From CAWHXG01 sp963833235 (GTDB taxonomy: Bacteria; Pseudomonadota; Alphaproteobacteria; Rhodobacterales; Rhodobacteraceae), in contig CAWHXG010000001.1 of NCBI GenBank assembly GCA_963833235.1, positions 744,001 to 808,000 on the forward strand: a stretch of 64,000 nt of DNA, in the 5' to 3' direction. Positions 39,126 through 47,972 of the stretch are shown piece by piece; the stretch's first letter is position 1, and every line of letters begins with the position of its first letter. The translations under genes were made by a program, and so were the position numbers. Below the pieces are notes generated by a model. The model saw nothing but the letters and a program-made list of their open reading frames with translations. It was not told where the DNA came from and searched no databases.

Positions 39126-39959
39126 TCAGTTCTTGCCGAGATGGCGCCCGACGCTGACGATCAGCGATTGGCCCAGAACGAGGGCCGGCACCTGCGAGCG
39201 GAAATGCCCCAACTTGGCTTCCGTAACGAAAAGCGCATGCCGGGCGATCTGCGCCAGCGGGCTCAGTTCGTTGTCGGTGATTGCAAGGACCGGCAAGCCG
39301 CGGGTCGCAACGGCAAGGGCGGTTTCGACCGTCTCCGGGGTGTAATCGTCGAAGCTGATCGCAAGCAGCACATCGTCAGGGCCGATGGCCAGCGCCTGTT
39401 CGACCCGCATGGATCCCCTATTATCGATCAGGTGCGTGCGCACCCCGATGTTGGCCAGCCCGTAGAACATGTAGGCGCCGATGCCGAACGCCCCCCGCGC
39501 GGCGATGACGTGCACCGCGGAGGCGCCGGCGAGTTCGGCAACCACTGGGTCCAGCCCGCTTCGGTCGAGGTTCTGCTCGATGCGCACGATGGACTGGATG
39601 GCCGCGCGGGCCATGACGTCGAAGACCTGGCCCGGCCGTTCGAAATCCGCCTCCGCCGGCTCGCGCGGGGCGCTCAGCTCGGCCAGGCGATCGCTGTAGG
39701 ACCGGCCGGGGCCCAGCACCCGTTCGCGGAAGACGCCCTGGAATTCGGGAAAGCCGGCGAAGCCAAGGTCCTGCGCGAGCCGGGTGAAGGTGGCTGGCGG
39801 TACCGATGCCAGATCGCCGAGCCGGACGATGGTGTGGATCGCCACGTCTTCGGGGTGGTTCAGGCAGAACCGCGCGACCTGTGCGAGGCGCCGGCTGAGC
39901 GTATCGCGCCGGGCCACCATCAGCCCGACCAAAGCCGCATAGTCCATGCCTTGGGTCAC
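39126..39959 (-). CDS. RpiR-family transcriptional regulator
   Basis: 277 residues. N-terminal helix-turn-helix of the RpiR type (ARFCLNHPEDVAIHTIVRLG, DLASVPPATFTRLAQDLGF), then a SIS sugar-phosphate-binding domain (VHVIAARGAFGIGAYMFYGL, DDVLLAISFDDYTPETVETA). The start is GTG at 39959, overlapping the stop of the SDR gene as GTGA. It probably senses a phosphosugar of the pathway and controls the same operon, a second regulator besides LacI. Confidence 0.9.
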   Translation of the reverse strand: MTQGMDYAALVGLMVARRDTLSRRLAQVARFCLNHPEDVAIHTIVRLGDLASVPPATFTRLAQDLGFAGFPEFQGVFRERVLGPGRSYSDRLAELSAPREPAEADFERPGQVFDVMARAAIQSIVRIEQNLDRSGLDPVVAELAGASAVHVIAARGAFGIGAYMFYGLANIGVRTHLIDNRGSMRVEQALAIGPDDVLLAISFDDYTPETVETALAVATRGLPVLAITDNELSPLAQIARHALFVTEAKLGHFRSQVPALVLGQSLIVSVGRHLGKN

Positions 39960-40723
39960 GGCGCCTCGGTGACCTTCTGCTCCAGGTCGATGGCCGCGCC
40001 GGTGAGCGGCGCCGAGGCGTCAGACAGCAGGAAGATGGCCAGGTTCGCGGCCTCCTGCGGAGCCAGCAGGCGGCCCCAGGGCTTCTTGGAGGCGATCCGC
40101 TCCACCCAGTCCTCGCCATGCCCCAGCGTCCGCGCCTGCATGCGGTGCTCTGCCTCGGTCAGCGTCCAGCCGAGGTTGATGCCGTTGACGCGGATCCGGT
40201 CGGCCATGTGAGCCTGCGCCGCGTTCTTCGTCAACGTCATCAGGGCGCCCTTCGTGGCGGAATAGATGGCGAGGTCGGACCCGCCGCAATGGGCGTTGAT
40301 CGAGAGGATATTGACGATGGCCCCGCCCGTGCGCCGCGCCAGCATGCTGCGGATCGCGCCCTGCATCAGGAAGAAGGGCGCGCGGGCATTGACGGCGAAC
40401 AGGCTCTCCCACTCCGCTATCGCGCCATCGGCGACGGTGGCGCGGGTGGTCAGGCCGGCAGCATTCACCAGCCCGTCGATCCCGCCGAACCGCGCCTTGG
40501 CATCGGCGGCTATGGAAGCGGGCGCATCGGGATCGGCCAGGTCGGCGACATACACGGCAACCTCCGCCCGGTCGCGCAGGGTTTCTGCCACCGCCGCGCA
40601 GCCCTCCGCGTCGCGGTCGACCAACAGCAGACGCGCGCCCGCGGCGGCTTCGGCGATGGCGCACCCGATCCCGCTGGCGGCGCCCGTGACGACGATGGCC
40701 CTGCCGCCTAGATCTACGTTCAT
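39956..40723 (-). CDS. Short-chain dehydrogenase/reductase
   Basis: 255 residues, SDR. Motifs: VVTGAASGIGCAIAE, VDRDAEGCAAVA with Asp at the end of strand two (NAD preference), NAAGLTTRATV, catalytic NILSINAHCG and IYSATKGALM. Overlaps both neighbours by four bases (LacI upstream, RpiR downstream), so translation is coupled. Substrate likely a polyol or sugar acid. Confidence 0.88.
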   Translation of the reverse strand: MNVDLGGRAIVVTGAASGIGCAIAEAAAGARLLLVDRDAEGCAAVAETLRDRAEVAVYVADLADPDAPASIAADAKARFGGIDGLVNAAGLTTRATVADGAIAEWESLFAVNARAPFFLMQGAIRSMLARRTGGAIVNILSINAHCGGSDLAIYSATKGALMTLTKNAAQAHMADRIRVNGINLGWTLTEAEHRMQARTLGHGEDWVERIASKKPWGRLLAPQEAANLAIFLLSDASAPLTGAAIDLEQKVTEAP

Positions 40724-41759
40724 GGCGGCGCCGACGCCCCAGCGCCCAGGTTCTCGCGCAAGATCAGCCGCGGCTCGATGCTTTTGACGGGTAGCAGGGG
40801 GGTCGGAGCGGCAATGGCGCCCAGCAGCCGGATGACCGCCTGCTCGCCCACCAGGCGAGCGTTCTGGTCGATGATGGCGTCGATCAGATCGCCCTTCAGC
40901 CAGCTTCGCGACGTGACGGTCAAATCGTGCATCACGGTGAACGGTCTTTCCCGTGGGGCCGGTCGCGGATCGCCTCGACGATACCAGTGCGCCCGGCGCC
41001 GACGCAATAGACCCCCGCGAGGCCTTCGTCGCGGCGCAGAATCGCTGCCATCGCAGGGCGCGAGCGGGCGCTTTCCTCGCCGGTCTCGATAGCGGGCAGC
41101 AGCTTCAGATGCGGGTAGCGTTCGGCCATGACGGCGCGAAACCCCGCCTCGCGTGCGCGATGCCCATGATAATCGTGCGACCCCAGGAACAGCGCCACCG
41201 CCCCGGGGCGCCCATGCGCGATCATCCCCATGATCTGCCCGGCGGTGCGGCCCGCCATCTGGTCGTCGACCCCGATATAGGCGGCGCGCGGCGTCTCCTG
41301 CACGTCGGACCCGATGGTCACCACCCGCACTCCGGCCTCACAGAGGCGCGACAGAGCCGCGCGGCTGCGGGGGTGGTCGGTCGTCAGCACGCCGAGGCCC
41401 TCGGTATCGACCGGCAGGGCGTCGAGCGCCCGGATCAACGCGTCCGGCCCGATCCCCTCCATCGGGACGATGGTGCATCCGGCCACCATCGGCAGGGCGG
41501 CGGCGAAATCGCGGATGCAGTCGGCCACGTCGCGCAGAAAGGCGTTGTGCCCGAAGGGAATCAGGAACTGCAGATGCGCCGGCCGCGCCGGCAGCAAGAC
41601 CATCCCTTCGGACGGAAGATAGCCCAGATCGCGCGCCGCTGTCAGAACGCGCTGTCGGTTGGCAGCGCTGACGCCCCGCCGCCCGTTCAGCGCACGATCG
41701 ACCGTGGCGGTGGAGACCCCGGCGCGGCGCGCGATGTCGGCGATGGTCGAATGTCCCAT
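40720..41759 (-). pseudogene. LacI-family regulator, frameshifted near its end
   Basis: The first 270 residues are a normal LacI regulator: helix-turn-helix TIADIARRAGVSTATVDRAL with the hinge NGRRGVSAANRQRVL, then the periplasmic-binding-like core (ALPMVAGCTIVPMEGIGPDA, DQMAGRTAGQIMGMIAHGRP). Near 40.94 kb the frame changes. The remaining part (HDLTVTSRSWLKGDLIDAII, RLILRENLGAG) is in the next frame and reaches a stop that overlaps the SDR start. One indel restores a full protein of about 346 residues. It is divergent from the MocD-like gene, so it probably controls both operons. Confidence 0.87.
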
Positions 41760-41868
41760 GCCTTCACGATGCGCGCCGGCCGCGCATGATGCAATCTGAT
41801 GCGATTGCCGGTTGAGCGGGGCGGCCCGATGCTGCGATCATCCGCGATGTGCGACAGGAAGGTATGCA
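41760..41868. promoter_or_regulatory. Divergent promoter region with two inverted repeats
   Basis: The 109 bases between the LacI gene and the desaturase gene hold two inverted repeats: ATGCGCG-5-CGCGCAT at 41769-41787 and GCAATC-6-GATTGC at 41791-41808. Both are plausible operators for the adjacent LacI-family protein. I cannot assign promoter elements with confidence. Confidence 0.5.
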
Positions 41869-42984
41869 ATGACCGCCACCACCCGAACGGACCGCGACTA
41901 TTCGCTGACAGGGCCCGCCGCAGCACGCGCGGTCGAACGCGGGCTGGCAGCGGCCGAATGGTATCATACAGACATGCCGCGCAAGCAGATGAAAGCCCTG
42001 ATCCAGCGCCGCGATGGCCCGGCGATCCGCGACACGGCGCTTTGGGCCGCGCTGCACATCGTGCTCGCGGCCGGCGGCATCTGGTTCTGGGGCACCTGGG
42101 CGGCCCTTCCGTTCTGGCTGGCCTACGGCGTTCTCTACGGGTCCGCCTGCGATTCGCGTTGGCACGAATGCGGGCACGGGACGGCCTTCCGCACGCGGTG
42201 GATGAACGACGTCGTCTACCACATTGCCTCGTTCCAGGTCGTGCGGAACCCCGTGAGCTGGCGGTGGAGCCATGCGCGCCACCACACCGACACCGCCATC
42301 GTCGGCCGCGACCCCGAGGTGGCGTGGCGGCATCCGATCCGGCTGGTGGGGAAGGCGCTGGCGACCGTCGGCATCGTCGATACCTTCACCTCGCTGGGCA
42401 TTCTGGCCCGCAACGCCCTGGGCGGTTCTCGACTGACGAACGCGACTACATCGTCGACAGCGAGATGACCGCGCGCGGTCTTCTGGGCTCGGGTGCACAT
42501 GACAGTCTATGCCGCGACACTGGCGACCGTGGCGGCGATGCTGGCCGGGGGAATGGGGTGGCAGGCGGCGATCCCGCTGCTATTGATCGGCGGCCCACGG
42601 ATCTATGGTTGCTGGCACATGATCATGACGGGCCTCCTGCAGCATGGCGGGCTGGCCGAGGACGTGCTGGACCACCGGCTCAACTCCCGCACCGTGATCA
42701 TGAACCCGGTGAGCCGCTGGATCTACTGGAACATGAACTACCACGTGGAACATCACATGTTCCCGATGGTGCCCTACTATGCGCTGCCTGCGCTGCACGA
42801 GGTCATCAAGGACGATCTGCCGCCCGCCAACCCCTCCATCCGCGCAGCCTATGCCGAAATGCTGGGCGCCGTGATGCGGCAGCGGCGCGAACCCGGCTAC
42901 TACCTGCGCCGCGACTTGCCCCCCACCGCACGGCCCTACCGCGACGGGCTTCACGACGCGGTTCCCGACCGCGCCGTGGCCTGA
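41869..42984 (+). pseudogene. MocD-like fatty acid desaturase-family oxygenase, two compensating shifts
   Basis: Membrane di-iron desaturase/hydroxylase of about 370 residues. The three His boxes are present: HECGHG, HARHH and YHVEHH, with hydrophobic segments between. The ATG at 41869 has AGGAAGG before it. Between about 42425 and 42490 the family-like sequence (FSTDERDYIVDSEMTARGLL) is in another frame; in the written frame a stop occurs at 42468. Two indels restore it. Followed by a Rieske ferredoxin gene after ten bases, the mocD-mocE order of rhizopine catabolism, where MocDEF is linked to removing the O-methyl group. Substrate here is inferred only. Confidence 0.85.
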
Positions 42985-42994
42985 GGGACGCCGG

Positions 42995-43306
42995 ATGGCC
43001 TGGACGGATGCGTGCGGCACCGACGAGATCGAGGCGGAGGACGTGATACGCTGGGATCACGAGGGCCGAACCTTCGCGCTCTATCACGGGGCGGACGGCA
43101 CGTTCTACTGTACCGACGGGCTGTGCACCCACGAGCGGGTGCACCTCGCCGATGGCCTGGTGATGGATTTCGAGATCGAATGCCCCATGCACAGCGGGAT
43201 TTTCGACTACCGCACCGGCAAGGCTCTTCGCGCGCCCGCCTGCGTCGATCTGGCAACCTATCCCGTGAAGGTGGACGGCAGCCGGGTGATGGTGGACGTT
43301 CCGTGA
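42995..43306 (+). CDS. MocE-like Rieske 2Fe-2S ferredoxin
   Basis: 103 residues. Rieske motif CTHERVHL and CPMHSGIFDY, with both Cys-x-His pairs that bind the 2Fe-2S cluster. This short single-domain form is a ferredoxin that passes electrons to an oxygenase. It follows the MocD-like gene by ten bases and overlaps the PanB-like gene (GTGA). It should supply the di-iron enzyme. The reductase partner is not in the operon; the nearest candidate is the broken gene at 25.5-26.4 kb. Confidence 0.9.
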   Translation: MAWTDACGTDEIEAEDVIRWDHEGRTFALYHGADGTFYCTDGLCTHERVHLADGLVMDFEIECPMHSGIFDYRTGKALRAPACVDLATYPVKVDGSRVMVDVP

Positions 43307-44112
43307 CACGCGCCCTGCCCACCATCGCCGATCTGCGGGCCGCCAAGGGGCGCCGACAGATGACGATGCTGCGGCTCTTCACGCTTGACGAGTCCGAGGC
43401 GGCCGAAGCGGCGGGCATCGACATCGCCTCGGTCCCGCCGGAGCTGCTGTTCGATCCGGGTTACCGCGCCGCCGCACCTTCGGTCTTCACCATGACCGGC
43501 CTCACGCATCTGGAGGCGGGCAGCGCCGACAATTACCTGCGCTGGTGCGGCGATGCGGTGGGGCGCGGCGCGGACGCTGTCTATTGCTCGGGCTCGTTGC
43601 GGACGGTGGAGCATTTGGCCCGCGAGCATATTCCGGTGGTCGGCCATGTGGGGCTGGTGCCCTCGCGTGCGACCTGGACGGGTGGCTTTCGCGCAGTGGG
43701 CCGGACGGCGGAGGAGGCGGTGGCGATCTGGGAGCAGGTGAGGGCGCTAGAGACCGCCGGCGCCATTGCCGCCGAGATTGAGGTGGTTCCGCACGAGGTC
43801 GCCAGCGCCATCGCCGCCCGAACGACTGTGTTGCTGTGGTCCATGGGAGCCGGGGCGGGCTGCGACGCGCAATATCTCTTTGCCAACGACGTGCTCGGCT
43901 ATACCGTCGGCCACGTGCCACGCCATGCAAAGTTCTACCGCAATTTCAGGGCCGAACTCGACAGACTGCAGGCCGAGCGCATCGCAGCGTTCCGCGAATT
44001 TGCGGCCGATGTGGGCGGTGGCTCGTTCCCCGAGGAGCGGCACCTTGTGACGATACCGCCTGCGGAGCTGGACCAGTTCCTGGACAGGTTAGAGGCCGGA
44101 AAACCGGCCTGA
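43303..44112 (+). CDS. PanB-like (ketopantoate hydroxymethyltransferase-fold) protein
   Basis: 269 residues. The second half matches PanB well: PVVGHVGLVPSRATWTGGF (112-130), Glu160 in IEVVPHEVA at the catalytic-base position, SMGAGAGCDAQYL and DVLGYTVGHVPRHAKFYRNF. In the first half the PanB residues that bind metal and substrate are replaced: SVPPEL (43-48) stands where E. coli has VGDS, FTMTG where it has LADLP, and YCSGS where it has KIEGG. So normal ketopantoate formation is unlikely, and pantothenate genes are not near. It probably does another aldol-type step in this pathway. The GTG start overlaps the Rieske stop. Confidence 0.75.
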   Translation: MTRALPTIADLRAAKGRRQMTMLRLFTLDESEAAEAAGIDIASVPPELLFDPGYRAAAPSVFTMTGLTHLEAGSADNYLRWCGDAVGRGADAVYCSGSLRTVEHLAREHIPVVGHVGLVPSRATWTGGFRAVGRTAEEAVAIWEQVRALETAGAIAAEIEVVPHEVASAIAARTTVLLWSMGAGAGCDAQYLFANDVLGYTVGHVPRHAKFYRNFRAELDRLQAERIAAFREFAADVGGGSFPEERHLVTIPPAELDQFLDRLEAGKPA

Positions 44113-44173
44113 AACGACAGAACGGCCGGACGGCATTCCGCCGAACCGGGCGACTTAACGGGAGGAGACGACA

Positions 44174-45109
44174 ATGATACGACGCACATTCCTGGGGGCG
44201 GCCGCCGCGCTGGCCCTGACCGCGGGCGCAGGCCTCGCGCAGGACGCCAAGACCTTTTACTGGGTCTCGCACGGCAGCCCGGCCGATCCCGTCTGGACCT
44301 ATTTTCTGCAGGGCGCCCAGCAATGGGGAGAGGACACCGGGCACACGGTCAACACCTCGTTCCATTCCGGTGACGTGCCGAGCCATCAGGAGGCTATCCG
44401 CGCTGGCATCGCCGCGGGCGCGGACGGCATCTGCTCGACCTCTCCCGACCCGGGATCGCTGGTCGACGTCGTGGCGGAGGCGCGCGAGGCGGGCATCCCG
44501 ATCGCCAACTTCAACACGCCCGACAGCGCGCCGGACTGGAACGCCTATATCGGCGGCGACCTCATGGAGTTCGGGCGCCAATGGGCCCAGTACCTCGTGG
44601 ACAAGGGCCACGTGGAAGAAGGCGATTTCGTCTGGATGCCGGTCGAGGTGCCCGGCGCGACCTATGGGGTCGAAGAAGAGAAGGGCATCGCCACAGTCTT
44701 CGAGCCGATGAACATCACCTGGGAGATCACCGACGCGACGCTCGACCAGGCCGAGATCATCCAGCGCATGACCGATTACCTCACCGCCAACCGGGACCGT
44801 ATCAGCGCCATGATCGGTCTGGGCGACCTGGTGACGGGGTCGGTCAAGCGGGTCTGGGACCAGGCCGGCCTGCAGCCCGGCGACATCCCCGTGGTGGGCT
44901 GGGGCAACAGCCTGGACACGACGCAGGAAGTGATGGAGGGCTACGTGGAGGCCGCGATGTGGCAGGATCCGCAGGCAACCTCCTACATGTGTCTCTCGAC
45001 GATGCTGATGGAATCCTCGGGCATTCCGGTGGGTTTCGACATCATCACCGGCGCGCTTTACGAGGCCGATACGGCGGACGTCTATCACGAGATCATGGGC
45101 GGCAACTGA
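44174..45109 (+). CDS. Sugar/cyclitol ABC importer periplasmic binding protein
   Basis: 311 residues with an N-terminal signal of the MIRRTFLGAAAALALTAGAG type (twin Arg but no full Tat motif). Peripla_BP_4 family: FYWVSHGSPADPVWTYFLQG, DGICSTSPDPGSLVDVVAEA, NFNTPDSAPDWNAYIGGD, ISAMIGLGDLVTGSVKRVWD. It is similar in position to MocB, the rhizopine-binding protein. GGAGGAGAC precedes the ATG. A perfect hairpin follows its stop. Confidence 0.88.
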   Translation: MIRRTFLGAAAALALTAGAGLAQDAKTFYWVSHGSPADPVWTYFLQGAQQWGEDTGHTVNTSFHSGDVPSHQEAIRAGIAAGADGICSTSPDPGSLVDVVAEAREAGIPIANFNTPDSAPDWNAYIGGDLMEFGRQWAQYLVDKGHVEEGDFVWMPVEVPGATYGVEEEKGIATVFEPMNITWEITDATLDQAEIIQRMTDYLTANRDRISAMIGLGDLVTGSVKRVWDQAGLQPGDIPVVGWGNSLDTTQEVMEGYVEAAMWQDPQATSYMCLSTMLMESSGIPVGFDIITGALYEADTADVYHEIMGGN

Positions 45110-45119
45110 CGCCATCCCC

Positions 45120-45145
45120 GGCCCGCGGCGATCCTGCCGCGGGCC
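45120..45145 (+). promoter_or_regulatory. Perfect hairpin between binding-protein and permease genes
   Basis: A perfect 10-base inverted repeat (GGCCCGCGGC / GCCGCGGGCC) with a six-base loop, eleven bases after the binding-protein stop and 22 bases before the permease start. No T-run follows. It matches the place and size of the hairpin at 35165-35189 in the opposite operon and probably sets the ratio of binding protein to transporter. Confidence 0.65.
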
Positions 45146-45167
45146 CCATTCTGCGCAGGATGCCCAT

Positions 45168-46181
45168 ATGACCGAAACTTCTTCGGGGTCGCCCCCCCGA
45201 CCGCCGGGCCTTGTCCGCCTGTTCGTCGCACTGCCGGAATTCGCGCCTCTGGTGCTGCTGGTGGCGATGCTGATCGTCTTCACGGCGATCAATCCTGCCT
45301 TCGTCTCGGTCATCAACATCTCGAACGCGCTGACCTTCACGGTGGAACTGGGTCTGATCGCGCTCGCCATGACGCTGCTGATGACGGCGGGCGAATTCGA
45401 CCTTTCGGTCGGATCGCTCTTCGGCTTCACGCCCGTGGTGATGTGGACGCTCTTCAACGCCGGTACGATGGCGCTCTTTCCGGCGTTCCTGTGCGCCCTG
45501 GGGCTGGCGCTGGCCATCGGGGCCTTCAGTGGCCTTTTCGTCACGCGGCTGGGCATCCCGTCGTTCCTCGTGACGCTGGGAATGCTGCTGGTCGTGCGGG
45601 GATCTGCCCTGTGGCTTACCAGCGGCTTTCCGCAGCGGACATGGGACGCGGGCGACCAATGGCTTTCCGAGGTTCTGGTGGGTGACTTCTATATCGGGGG
45701 CTTGCGCGTCTACATGAGCCTCATCTGGTTCATCCTGATCGCGATCGTCTTTCACCTCGTGCTCACGCGGACCCGGTTCGGCAACTGGATCCAGGCCACC
45801 GGCGGCGCGCCCGTGGCCGCCCGCGCCAGGGGCGTGCCGACGCGGGGGGTAAAGTTGGTTCTCTTCATGCTGTCGGCCGCAATGGCGGGGCTTGCGGGCA
45901 TCATCTCGTCCATCCGCGTCTCGGCCGCGAACCCCAACAGCGGCGGGGGATACGAGCTTGAGGTGATCGCCATGGTCGTCATCGGCGGAACCGTTCTTGC
46001 GGGCGGGCGCGGCACCATTATCGGCACAGTGCTGGGTGTGTTGATCCTGCGGCTGATGCGCAACGGGATCGTTCTGATCGGGGTACCTGGGCTGGCCTAC
46101 AACATCTTCATCGGGGCGATCATCCTTGGCATGATGGCGCTGCATGCCGGCCTCGAGCGCCGCCATGCCGGGGGGGAGTGA
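45168..46181 (+). CDS. Ribose-type sugar ABC importer permease
   Basis: 337 residues, about ten hydrophobic segments, RbsC/FrcC family. Seen: LLMTAGEFDLSVGSLFGFTP, FVTRLGIPSFLVTLGMLLVV, the coupling loop ATGGAPVAARARGVPTRGVK and VVIGGTVLAGGRGTIIGTVL. One permease and a single-domain ATPase follow the FrcBCA/MocB-type layout rather than RbsA type. Confidence 0.92.
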   Translation: MTETSSGSPPRPPGLVRLFVALPEFAPLVLLVAMLIVFTAINPAFVSVINISNALTFTVELGLIALAMTLLMTAGEFDLSVGSLFGFTPVVMWTLFNAGTMALFPAFLCALGLALAIGAFSGLFVTRLGIPSFLVTLGMLLVVRGSALWLTSGFPQRTWDAGDQWLSEVLVGDFYIGGLRVYMSLIWFILIAIVFHLVLTRTRFGNWIQATGGAPVAARARGVPTRGVKLVLFMLSAAMAGLAGIISSIRVSAANPNSGGGYELEVIAMVVIGGTVLAGGRGTIIGTVLGVLILRLMRNGIVLIGVPGLAYNIFIGAIILGMMALHAGLERRHAGGE

Positions 46182-46182
46182 C

Positions 46183-46935
46183 GTGGAACCGCTGGTCGAG
46201 ATGCGTGGTATCGAGAAGTTCTATGGTCGCATCCATGCCCTGCGAAACGTCAATCTGACCATCGGGCGGGGCGAGATCGTAGGCCTTCTGGGCGACAACG
46301 GCGCTGGCAAGTCGACGCTGATCAAGGTCCTCTCGGGTGCCGTGCCCTATACCTCAGGCGAGATCCGGATCGAGGGGCGCGCGGTGCGGATGCGCTCCAC
46401 CAACGATGCCATCTCGAAAGGGATCGAGACGATCTATCAGGACAGCGCGCTGGTTCCGCAGCTTTCTATCGCGCGCAACCTGTTCCTGGGGCGCGAGCTG
46501 CGGCGCGGCCCGCGCTGGATGGACTGGATGGACCAGCCGCGCATGAACGCGGTCGCGTCCGAGCTGCTGCGCCGCGTTGGCATCTCGAAGAACATTCCCG
46601 CGACCACCCCCATCGGGGCGCTGTCGGGGGGCGAGCGACAGGCCGTCGCCATCGCTCGCGCCATGCATTTCGAATCCGACCTCATCATCCTGGACGAGCC
46701 AACGAACAACCTCGGCGTCGCGGAGACCCAGGGCGTGCTGCGTTTCGTGCGCGAATTGCGGGATGCCGGCCATTCGTGCATCTTCATTGCCCACAACATC
46801 CATCACGTCTTCCAGGTGGTCGACCGCATGGTGGTCATGCGGCGCGGCACCATCGTGGCCGACGACCTGCGCCCCACGACCTCCTCCATCCAGGATGTCG
46901 AGGACGTTATCACCGGCGAGCATCTGGCGGCATGA
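46183..46935 (+). CDS. Sugar ABC importer ATPase, single domain
   Basis: 250 residues with one ATPase domain: Walker A GDNGAGKST, IYQDSALVPQLSIARNLFL, signature LSGGERQAVAIARAM, Walker B LIILDEPTNNLGV and switch His in FIAHNIHHV. The GTG at 46183 is preceded by GGGGGAG at good distance; ATGs at 46144 and 46165 are in frame but less favourable. This short FrcA-type ATPase would act as a homodimer. Confidence 0.92.
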   Translation: MEPLVEMRGIEKFYGRIHALRNVNLTIGRGEIVGLLGDNGAGKSTLIKVLSGAVPYTSGEIRIEGRAVRMRSTNDAISKGIETIYQDSALVPQLSIARNLFLGRELRRGPRWMDWMDQPRMNAVASELLRRVGISKNIPATTPIGALSGGERQAVAIARAMHFESDLIILDEPTNNLGVAETQGVLRFVRELRDAGHSCIFIAHNIHHVFQVVDRMVVMRRGTIVADDLRPTTSSIQDVEDVITGEHLAA

Positions 46936-47972
46936 CCGTCCTGCAGGCGGAAGGGATCTGGGCGACGTTCGACGAAAGCGTTGGCCGGCTGTCTGCCTTC
47001 ACCGTCGCCGACGAGGGGCGCGAGATCACGCCGTTGCACCGCGCGCCATGGGTCGGGACGGGCGAGGCGATGCCACCCGATGCCGCCCCGCATATGGCAG
47101 GGCTGGCCGGCGATTTCTTCTGCGCGCCCTTCGGGCAGGAAGACGGAGCTTCGGGCCTGCACGGCCATCCCGCCAACTCCGCGTGGCACGTCGAACGGGA
47201 GGATGGCGCGATGCTCGAGGCCCGGCTTGTGCAGAGCATCCGGGGCGCCACGATCACCAAGACGCTGAGCCTCCGCGACGGCCAGCCGTTCGTCTACCAG
47301 AGCCACCGCTTCGAGGGGGGGGAGGGCGACCTCCCGGTCGCCAATCACGCCATGGTCGCGGTAGGGCAAGGCGGGCTGATACGGACCTCGGCAAAGACCG
47401 GATGGGAAACGCCAGGGACACCGCTGGAAACCGATCCGGCCCGGGGGCGCTGCGGCCTTCTGTATCCAGCGCGATCGGCCGACCCGACCCAGTTTCCCGG
47501 GATCGACGGCCCGGTGGACCTTACCCGTTACCCGTGGGGGAAGCGGCAGGAGGATTTCGTCGTTGGGATCGAGGCGCCGGGCCATTCGCTGGGCTGGACG
47601 GCCGTGACCCGGCCGGAGACTGGCGATCTGTTCCTCTCGCTGCGCGACCCGGACGCCCTGCCGACGACGATGCTGTGGCATTCGAACGGTGGGCGCGACT
47701 ACGCTCCCTGGTCCGGCCGCCATACCGGCTGCCTCGGGGTCGAGGAAGGGGCGGCGGCGCAGATGGTGTCACCCGACACCACCCTGCGCGGGCCGGGCAC
47801 GCTTTCCCTCGGCCGGACCGTCACGATCCGCCACGTGATCGGCGCCATCGCCTGGCCCACGGGTGACCCCGTCGCCGGCATCGAATACGGCACGAACACG
47901 CTCGTCGTCACCGGCGAGAGCGGCGCATCGCGCAGCATCCCCTTCGACCCCGATTTTCTGGAAGCACCATGA
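46932..47972 (+). CDS. Galactose mutarotase-like (aldose epimerase fold) protein
   Basis: 346 residues, mostly beta strand. The pattern MLWHSNGGRDYAPWSGRHTG with CLGVEEG resembles the substrate-binding region of aldose-1-epimerase-like proteins in sugar operons; HGHPANSAWHV near residue 76 gives a conserved-looking His. No signal peptide. Overlaps the ATPase stop and the next start by four bases each. It might interconvert anomers of the imported sugar or act on a product. The family call is by pattern and moderately sure. Confidence 0.65.
   Translation: MTVLQAEGIWATFDESVGRLSAFTVADEGREITPLHRAPWVGTGEAMPPDAAPHMAGLAGDFFCAPFGQEDGASGLHGHPANSAWHVEREDGAMLEARLVQSIRGATITKTLSLRDGQPFVYQSHRFEGGEGDLPVANHAMVAVGQGGLIRTSAKTGWETPGTPLETDPARGRCGLLYPARSADPTQFPGIDGPVDLTRYPWGKRQEDFVVGIEAPGHSLGWTAVTRPETGDLFLSLRDPDALPTTMLWHSNGGRDYAPWSGRHTGCLGVEEGAAAQMVSPDTTLRGPGTLSLGRTVTIRHVIGAIAWPTGDPVAGIEYGTNTLVVTGESGASRSIPFDPDFLEAP

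Noticed and set aside
43303..44112. Annotation as the true ketopantoate hydroxymethyltransferase of pantothenate synthesis
   Set aside because: Key PanB residues for metal and substrate are replaced and no panC is near; the gene is embedded in a sugar or cyclitol operon.
46183..46935. ATPase considered truncated because it is half the length of ribose-type ATPases
   Set aside because: FrcA-type importers naturally use a single-domain ATPase of about 250-260 residues, and all motifs are present.
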